A DNA stretch of 6,414 nt from Glaciimonas sp. (lineage in GTDB: Bacteria > Pseudomonadota > Gammaproteobacteria > Burkholderiales > Burkholderiaceae). How positions within the stretch are numbered: the first letter of the stretch is position 1; the number at the start of each line of letters is the position of its first letter. The notes under the pieces were generated by a model. The model was not told the DNA's origin. It did no database searches and worked only from the letters and a program-made list of their open reading frames with translations. The stretch is from contig JACMQE010000079.1 in the NCBI GenBank assembly GCA_014377145.1, forward strand, positions 1 through 6,414. The letters are read 5' to 3'. Position numbers and translations under genes: made by a program. Positions 1-5,032 of the stretch are shown here, one piece after another.

Positions 1-25
1 CCCGCAATTTTTCTGACCTACATAA

Positions 26-136
26 GACTTACGCAACATTATCCCAACAACGGGCTTATCAAACCCTACCAACGAAAACAGCACGCTAGTACGACCAGGA
101 AAGCACAACGCTGCCGGGACAATTTTGCGTAAGTCT
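26..136 (+). mobile_element. Palindromic repeat element, copy A (37 codons)
   Basis: This is a 111-bp repeat with inverted ends. The left end GACTTACGCAACATTATCCC (26-45) matches the reverse complement of the right end (116-135) at 18 of 20 bases. Read forward it is an open frame of 37 codons, starting DLRNII and ending HNAAGTILRKS. It aligns codon for codon and without gaps with copy B (1713-1823), and with copy C (3995-4093) allowing one in-frame 12-bp gap. No transposase is nearby and I see no convincing target duplication, so it would be a non-autonomous element such as a MITE, or a REP-like or coding palindromic element. The immediate left flank contains stops in this frame, so this copy is not now part of a longer open frame. 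The family is not one I recognise. Confidence 0.75.
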
Positions 137-420
137 TTACTATATTGCTATTAATATTGGTACCTTGCAATCAAGGGATTGCCGGGTTTGCTATTGTCTC
201 GTCGCATGTAAATGTTAGTCGGATAGAGATTAGCCGTTAAACAGACTACAAAAACCGCCTGCAACACGAACACGGTAACAAACGCGGAAAAAAGAAAAAT
301 CTTAGTCTTATACAAGAAATCTCTCTCATTCTTTTACGTCTTTTCTGAGAAAAGCAAAAACACAATTTGGCTAAGGGTTAAGCGCCCCTTATTTCACTTC
401 CGCAGAAAATTTGGAACTAA
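137..420. other. AT-rich stretch with no recognisable gene
   Basis: I see no convincing coding sequence, tRNA or rRNA here on either strand. The stretch is noticeably AT-rich compared with the gene remnants to its right. The only structure seen is a short inverted repeat, TAAGGG (372-377) and CCCTTA (386-391), separated by 8 bases. That is too weak to call a terminator. The stretch could hold the lost promoter of the broken forward gene that follows. Confidence 0.5.
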
Positions 421-495
421 ATGCTGGGATCGTCTATCTGCACTGGTCAGACTTTTCTTAATCAACAGATAATCTCGAAAGGTAATTTCTTGTAA

Positions 496-1712
496 ATGCA
501 AGACTTATCAGCCGAGATAACTCTTTTTGCGCGTAAGCTTAGTGTGGATAGTCCGGACACTACGCTCCCTCCTCTTTCCCCATTACTTACCACCCAACAT
601 CGTTTGCAAGCGCTGAATCTGGATGTCGATGTATGCCATCTAAGAGAAGTTACGGCGTAAGTTGCATCAATGGATTTCACCGCATGTCAAAATCTGTTTC
701 GCAGCACATTCGATCAACTGTAGGACCATCCCAAACGCGCCACTGCCCAAGGCGCGCAGGTCACGCTCAATGCGCTATATCAGGCCTTGGATTTAGCCAT
801 CATCGCCACCGAATAAGAACAAAACACACTCCCGAAGAACAGCTTGAAATGTCAGAGGCGATGCTCGCGTATCTTCACGACGGTACCTATCCGGTACAAC
901 CTAGTGCATCAGTCGCGGCGTTAATGGCGGACATCCAACAATATCAAAACACCTTCCCCTATCCGTGGCTAATACAAACGCCAGCACCGTCAAGCTACTT
1001 CGTCCGGTTCCAGGCAATTTTGTGCTTCATCACGCAGAATATGGCCACTACCGACGCCGGAGGCCAAGCCTGCAAATCAGTGGGGGCGCTTATGGCGCGA
1101 ACCAATTTTTATTCACCCCTCCTTAATAGCATGGACCTTTTCGGCACACCTTCTGGAGCCGGTGCCGCTGTCTTTTGAACTTATCTGGAGACCGTTGTCA
1201 ACGATTTGACGCGTGCTGGATTTAATCTGGTCGCAGAAACAATCAACGAGTTCCAAATCTGCACGTTGCAACATCACAGGGAAGACAGAACCTTGCAGAT
1301 CAGGCTGGAACTAACCTTTCCGACACTAAGAGCATTGACGAATATCGCCATCTACCAGATCGCAGCCCGTGCTGGCCTATTCACTTCGACAATCATGCTG
1401 AGCGCTGCCGGCTGCTCTGTGTTCTTTGCGACGGGCGCCGGACTGATTTTGCCGACCAGTGCCGAGTTGATTAGCGCCAGCACCACGACAGCCACAGCAT
1501 TATTTAGCCTTTTGGAAACCCAGGTCATTCACCATACGATGGTTGCAGCGGTATTATAGGAGTAGGATATCTGGTCTTCATTGGCAAGCATGGCCAGCCA
1601 GTTGTGTACACCGCCACAAGGTGAGCAAAGGGGAAGCAGTGACGACATCGAATTGGCAAACGTTGTTCCTAAGAAAATGCCACCAAAAACGGGTGATCCT
1701 AACAAACAATAA
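496..1712 (+). pseudogene. Broken gene of unknown function with hydrophobic C-terminal region
   Basis: I do not recognise this protein. A reading can be stitched across frames. From ATG 496 it runs MQDLSAEITLFARKL, then a proline-rich LPPLSPLL segment, with in-frame stops near 655, 721 and 815. The frame then changes near 830 into an open stretch (EEQLEMSEAMLAYLHDG onward), interrupted by TGA at 1176-1178. After that it continues in the same frame from TYLETVVNDLTRAGFN to TAG 1557-1559. A neighbouring frame near 1550 continues as GIIGVGYLVFIGKHGQ. A further shift near 1615 leads to a charged tail ending PKKMPPKTGDPNKQ, with stop TAA at 1710-1712. Residues encoded around 1370-1590 are rich in Ala, Thr, Leu, Ile and Gly and could form membrane segments. 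The layout is compatible with an envelope or secreted protein, which is inference only. An in-frame ATG at 421 followed by a stop at 493 could be an older start. The stitched length is about 400 codons. Confidence 0.5.
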
Positions 1713-1823
1713 GGACTGACCCATATTGTCTCAGCAGCGGATTTACCAAAACTTACCGAGGAAGACAGCACGTTAGTCCGGTTAGGAGAGCACAACGCCA
1801 ATGAGACAATTTTGCGTAAGACC
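1713..1823 (+). mobile_element. Palindromic repeat element, copy B (37 codons)
   Basis: This second copy is 111 bp, the same length as copy A, and open in the same forward frame: it begins GLTHIV, contains DSTLVRLGEHNANETILRKT and is followed by TAA at 1824-1826. The right end (GAGACAATTTTGCGTAAGACC) is nearly identical to that of copy A. The left end is more diverged (GGACTGACCCATATTGTCTCA) but still pairs with it over most positions. It lies precisely between two converging gene remnants. The forward gene's stop is immediately before it (1710-1712). The MBL-fold remnant on the other strand runs into its right end and now stops inside it at 1753-1755. Confidence 0.75.
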
Positions 1824-2680
1824 TAACAATATTTAATCGCACCGCGCCAACCCGCACTAATTGCGTGACCAGGCATGCAGTCAGTTCCGCGTCGGTGCGA
1901 TGTAAATGGCGCTGATGGGTGGAGACGAATATTGGCGTCGTTGCGACAAAGCGCATCACCTCGCTCAAACTGAGCTGCTGCCGTTCCAATAGCAAAAATT
2001 TTAGTAATACCTTCATTGCGTTTTGTGCATTGCGTACGGAATCTGATGCTAAATAATTCAGCCGCGAAAAGGCGGTGCTGAGCGCACCGGAAGCATCCGT
2101 AAATGGCCCCGAATCATCAACGCCACATCCAAGAACCAGCAATCGTTTCCAGCGTTGCTCACGCTTCAGCAAAACCCGACTTGCCATCAAGCCCAGGGAA
2201 AATAATGCCAAAGCCGGTTTCTCAAATTGCATCGGCAGAAATCACTATTCAATGTTGCAGAAAATAAAAGACAATGAATGCAGATCATGCCCTGATGCCA
2301 TCTTGCAAAGTTGGGTCGTATCCAAAGCGGTCGCATTGTTTGGCCGGTCGCGATGAAAGTCAGCACATCCTGATCCCAAGCGCGCACTTTGGCCGTCTCC
2401 GACGCAGAGGGATAAAGGTGCGGCATCGATAAGCTTGCTGTAACGCGGCATTCCCGCCGCAATGGTCAGGGTGCAGATAGATATTCAGCATTAAATCGAG
2501 CGAACGTCCTTGCAAAACTTACGCGACCAGCGACACGGTCTGCGGCGCGCGTGTCAGATAGCCGCTATCGACCAACGCTGTTTGTTCACTACCGACAAAT
2601 AAGATGTTATTCGAGGATAACCAACCGTGTTGTAGGATGTGCATGGTCGGTGGTAAAAGATCGTACACAAAGACATTCAT
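1824..2680 (-). pseudogene. MBL-fold metallo-hydrolase, pseudogene
   Basis: This is the remnant of a zinc-dependent metallo-beta-lactamase-fold hydrolase whose substrate is unknown. The reading from the start at 2680 gives HILQHGWLSSNNILFVG, then EQTALVDSGYLTRAPQTVSL, then a TAA (2519-2521) where CAA (Gln) is expected. Next comes LNIYLHPDHCGGNAALQQAY, the metal-binding motif, with its first His replaced by Tyr (codon 2477-2479). Further pieces in shifted frames are ASETAKVRAWDQDVLTFIA, CDRFGYDPTLQDG, GHDLHS, then VISADAI-stop-ETGFGIIFPGLDGKSGF. The C-terminal part, SRLNYLASDSVRNAQNAMKV followed by LLKFLLLERQQ and ending LVRVGAVRLN, is open. Some 15-20 residues between LQDG and GHD are missing relative to the family pattern I know, so a deletion is likely. 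Its start overlaps the DUF1289 stop (ATGA). Its native 3' end is replaced by repeat copy B. The family assignment is firm; the gene cannot make an active enzyme as read. Confidence 0.85.
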
Positions 2681-2840
2681 GGGAAGTTTGCCATTCGTTG
2701 GCGGAGATCGATGGTGCGCCAGCTCGCCCGTTTCTGCACATCATTGGCATTGACCCAAACTGCAATTTCATCCAGTGTGCGTCCACAACCATCGCACAAT
2801 TCATACGACATAGGCGAATACACGGCGAAGGCGGTGCCAT
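2677..2840 (-). pseudogene. DUF1289 family small protein, pseudogene
   Basis: This is a small cysteine-rich protein of the DUF1289 family, function unknown. From ATG 2840 it reads MAPPSPCIRLCRMN, containing the CxxxC pair typical of the family. A frameshift, probably with loss of a few codons just after Arg-Met, follows. In the next frame the rest of the domain reads CDGCGRTLDEIAVWVN, then DVQKRASWRTIDLRQRMANF and Pro-stop. The second CxxC pair and the LDEI segment are characteristic. A GA-rich sequence (AGAGGA) four bases before the ATG is a possible ribosome binding site. The stop codon overlaps the start of the MBL-fold gene (ATGA at 2677-2680), which suggests the two were translationally coupled. 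The upstream 168 bases (2841-3008) hold nothing I recognise. Confidence 0.8.
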
Positions 2841-3008
2841 CAAATCCTCTGCATCATTAAAGGCATGACTATCTTGCCGCTGCTCTGGTTGACCTAGATT
2901 GCCTACATTATTTTCATTGCAGACCCTCTTCTTACAGTAATGCGCGTAACCACATGCATGCGCACAGATGCTATCACCTTTAAGGCCATTTTTACCGTTA
3001 TTGCGCAT

Positions 3009-3502
3009 TCAGGCGACCACAGCAACATCCGCAGCAGGGGCGTCGGTCATCGCAACTAATTGCTGCCGGGTCAAATTGAAAACAGCTTGCGGATGGCCAA
3101 CCGCCGCCCAGAAGCTGTCCAGTGTCAGTAAATCCTGATCGATCAGCATGACGTTCTTACTGACATGACCGATAGGGCAAACACCGTCAATGGCGTAATC
3201 AATCCGTTTCCTAACGAAGCGCGCATCGGCCTTGCCTAACGCACCAACAATGGCGGCAACCTTGAGTTCATCAACCCGATTGCTGCCACTGGCGACCATC
3301 ATCACCGCCGCATCATCGCTGAGTCGCCTAAAAACGATCGACTTGGCAATCTCGGCCACACGCTGCACCCCAAAAACTGGCAGCGGCCTCAGCGCAAGTC
3401 TTGTCGCTGTTGGGCAAACATCAATACCAATTTGTCGTGGCCCATCGTTGCCAGCAATGCCGCCACACGTTGAGCGGTTTCGGGAAGTACGGTATTTTCC
3501 AT
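3009..3502 (-). pseudogene. ybaK: YbaK-type aminoacyl-tRNA deacylase, frameshifted
   Basis: Members of this family hydrolyse mischarged tRNAs, such as Cys-tRNA(Pro) or Ala-tRNA(Pro), in the cytoplasm. From ATG 3502 the protein begins MENTVLPETAQRVAALLATM then GHDKLVLMF and runs into a TGA after 37 codons. The expected continuation appears as PNSDKTCAEAAA in a second frame and FLGCSV back in the first. It then returns as AEIAKSIVFRR in the long open 3' part (119 codons from GTG 3368). The lysine of EIAKS and the GV-x-P-x-GH segment, both typical of the fold, are intact in that part. The gene starts 41 bases after the 90-aa gene and was probably co-transcribed with it. At least two compensating or independent indels lie around 3375-3420. 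The 3' fragment alone might still be translated, but it lacks the N-terminal strand region. Confidence 0.85.
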
Positions 3503-3543
3503 CAGACTGGTCTGGTGAGTTGTTGTTGCGTAACGATTAGTGA

Positions 3544-3816
3544 CTATTGTGCTGCTAATGCTTGTGTTAGTAGTTCCGCTACAAGTTCATTTACACTGCA
3601 CTCGCTCGCTATTGCCAGAGTTTGTATTTGTTGTACCAAATCACTATTCAGTTTGACCGCAAATGGTATCAAACCCAGCGATTGATCCAATTTGCGCTGT
3701 TCACGGCGATCCATCACCACAGGTGCTATTTGACCGAATGCTGCGGCAGCGCCCGGTTGCTGCATCTTGCCACTTAGTTTCATTGCTTGCATCTTTGCCA
3801 TACCCGACTTCTTCAT
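3544..3816 (-). CDS. Intact 90-aa protein with ribbon-helix-helix-like C-terminus
   Basis: This is the only gene in the window that seems undamaged. The protein starts MKKSGMAKMQAMKLSGKMQQ, a basic, Met- and Lys-rich N-terminal third, followed by an Ala-rich linker and DRREQRKLDQSLGLI. The last ~40 residues read PFAVKLNSDLVQQIQTLAIA then SECSVNELVAELLTQAL. This looks like one beta strand followed by two helices, the pattern of ribbon-helix-helix (Arc/MetJ-like) DNA-binding proteins and antitoxins. The assignment to that fold is inference from the pattern. No toxin gene is beside it. The start is supported by AGGAAG (3824-3829) seven bases upstream. I recall similar conserved hypothetical proteins in betaproteobacteria next to ybaK-type genes, but cannot verify that here. 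An upstream inverted repeat (3878-3895) could be its operator. Confidence 0.8.
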   Translation of the reverse strand: MKKSGMAKMQAMKLSGKMQQPGAAAAFGQIAPVVMDRREQRKLDQSLGLIPFAVKLNSDLVQQIQTLAIASECSVNELVAELLTQALAAQ

Positions 3817-3823
3817 GAGGTTA

Positions 3824-3829
3824 CTTCCT
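3824..3829 (-). promoter_or_regulatory. Ribosome binding site of the 90-aa gene
   Basis: The sequence AGGAAG on the minus strand lies seven bases before the ATG at 3816. It is close to the Shine-Dalgarno consensus and fixes the start of the intact gene. Confidence 0.6.
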
Positions 3830-3877
3830 GATTAAATTAATTTTGCCATTCTACGCATTACCGAGTCTGAAATCATT

Positions 3878-3917
3878 TCTATCGAAGAAGATAGACAAAG
3901 AGAAGCAAAATAACCAA
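3878..3917 (-). promoter_or_regulatory. Candidate promoter overlapping an inverted repeat
   Basis: On the minus strand, TTGGTT (3912-3917) and TATCTT (3888-3893) are separated by 18 bases, a weak sigma-70-like pair. The -10 box lies inside a perfect 6-bp inverted repeat, TCTATC (3878-3883) and GATAGA (3890-3895), with a 6-base spacer. The arrangement, about 60-80 bases before the ribbon-helix-helix-like gene, would suit an autorepressor site. Both elements are short and could be chance. Confidence 0.3.
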
Positions 3918-3994
3918 CAAAAAAGTGCCCGGCTGAAGTTAGCTTTTATAATGCTTTTGTAGCCGTCCAGCGCATTCACGATTTAACTTAGGTG

Positions 3995-4093
3995 GACCTA
4001 CGCAAAATTGTCCTAGGAAGACATGCTGACAAAGACAGCAGACTGGTGCGGCTAGGAGAGTACAACGCCGCTGGAGAGATTTTACGTAAATCC
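3995..4093 (+). mobile_element. Palindromic repeat element, copy C (33 codons)
   Basis: This third copy is 99 bp and open throughout in the same forward frame. It begins DLRKIVLGRH and ends DSRLVRLGEYNAAGEILRKS. It lacks 12 bases (four codons) in the middle relative to copies A and B, so the reading frame is kept. The ends pair: GACCTACGCAAAATT on the left against the reverse complement of ATTTTACGTAAATCC on the right, with a few mismatches. It abuts the 3' end of the mvaB remnant, whose minus-strand reading ends inside the repeat's right end (stop at 4082-4084). A GTG immediately before it opens a 110-codon frame that continues antisense into mvaB; I regard that continuation as chance. Confidence 0.75.
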
Positions 4094-4988
4094 TATTGGT
4101 TGACTGGGCGCCAACTTTGCCGCAATCGCATTCCCTGCCCGGCTGGAACCTTTATGCCCCAGATGTTGCGAGATCATTTGCCTGGCTTCCACGAGTGCAT
4201 TCAGGTCAATGCCGGTCTCGATACAAAGTCTTTACATCAAATACAACACATCTTCAGTCGCCATATTACCGGTAGCGCCTTTGGCATACGGACAGCCGCC
4301 CAGACCCGCTCAACGGAAGAGTGATAAATGGCAATCCCCAAATCCAGACTGGCGTAAATATTCGCCAGCGCCTGACCGTACGTGTCATGAAAATGACCAG
4401 ATAAACGGTCGATTGGAAATTCCTGCACCAGCGCTTGCATGACCGTTTTCACTTGGTTCGGCGTGCCCACACAATCGTATCTGTGATATCAATTTCATCG
4501 CAGCTCAGTTCGGGCAAGCGCTGCAACACATCCATCAATGCATCGATACTGACTTAGCCCTGATACGGGCAAAACCGAACACGCAACTAATACTGCCACG
4601 CAGACGCTTACCAGCTTGCTTGACAACCACCACCTCCCGAAAACGTTTGATCGTGTCAGCTATCGTGCAATTGATATTTTTTTGCGAGAACGCTTCTGAC
4701 GTCGAGCCAAAAATCACCATCTCATCCGCGCCCGTCGCCAATGCTGCCGTCAGTCCTTGCATCTTGGACACCAGCGCTGAATAAATCACGCTCGGTTTGC
4801 GGATAATCCCTGCCATTACCTCATTGGAGGTGGCCATTTGCGGCACCCATTTTGGCGACACGAACGAGGCCGCCTTAATAATCGCAAACCCCGCCACCAT
4901 GAGTTGATTCACCAATGCAATTTTGATCGCTGCCGAAATGGTTTCTTTCTCCTTTTGAATTGTTATAGGTCTATTAGGCTTATTGCAT
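4082..4988 (-). pseudogene. mvaB: Hydroxymethylglutaryl-CoA lyase, pseudogene
   Basis: HMG-CoA lyase cleaves HMG-CoA to acetoacetate and acetyl-CoA, the last step of leucine degradation. The recognisable reading begins at about 4960 with KEKETISAAIKIALVNQL, then KAASFVSPKWVPQM, MVIFGSTSEAFSQKNINCTI and LRGSISCVFG. A small insertion near 4585 and a TAA at 4554-4556 follow. Next come VSIDALMDVLQRLPEL and CDEIDITDTI, a frameshift, then VGTPNQVKTVMQALVQEFPI and the metal-binding GHFHDTYGQALANIYASLDL. Another frameshift follows HSSV. The catalytic-cysteine region LGGCPYAKGATGNMATEDVL is intact in sequence, then TAA interrupts LYLM-stop-RLCIETGIDLNALVEA. The conserved N-terminal GPRDGLQNE block is not readable apart from the trailing residues, so the 5' end is degraded and the start (ATG 4988) is a guess. 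The 3' end runs into repeat copy C. The identity is certain; the gene is non-functional as read. Confidence 0.92.
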
Positions 4989-4993
4989 GTCGG

Positions 4994-5015
4994 AACCTGA
5001 ATAGATTCTCAGGTT
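4994..5015. other. Short hairpin between mccA and mvaB remnants
   Basis: The sequences AACCTGA (4994-5000) and TCAGGTT (5009-5015) form a perfect 7-bp inverted repeat with an 8-base loop, in the short gap between the mccA stop (5033) and mvaB. There is no U-run on the minus-strand side, so it is not a typical intrinsic terminator. It might be a processing site or chance. Confidence 0.3.
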
Positions 5016-5032
5016 TATATTTCAGGCTTTTG

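Noticed and set aside
372..391. TAAGGG/CCCTTA inverted repeat as a terminator
   Set aside because: The stem is only 6 bp, and no U-run follows on the plus strand; the context does not place it after a gene.
462..680. Minus-strand 72-codon open frame
   Set aside because: It has no family resemblance and overlaps the forward-strand coding remnant; it is most likely chance.
2511..2530. Possible fourth repeat end (AAAACTTACGCG)
   Set aside because: It lies inside the MBL coding sequence, where the protein reading continues on both sides, and no partner end is nearby.
2607..3008. A 133-codon minus-strand frame
   Set aside because: It is a composite: it contains the first half of DUF1289 in frame and then reads the rest of DUF1289 and the MBL start out of frame. 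The first 56 codons match nothing.
3947..3952. Perfect TATAAT on the plus strand
   Set aside because: No -35 box lies at a suitable distance, and no plausible forward gene follows apart from repeat copy C.
3992..4324. A 110-codon forward frame starting at GTG just before repeat copy C
   Set aside because: After the repeat it is antisense to clearly recognisable mvaB sequence, so only the first 33 codons (the repeat itself) are of interest.
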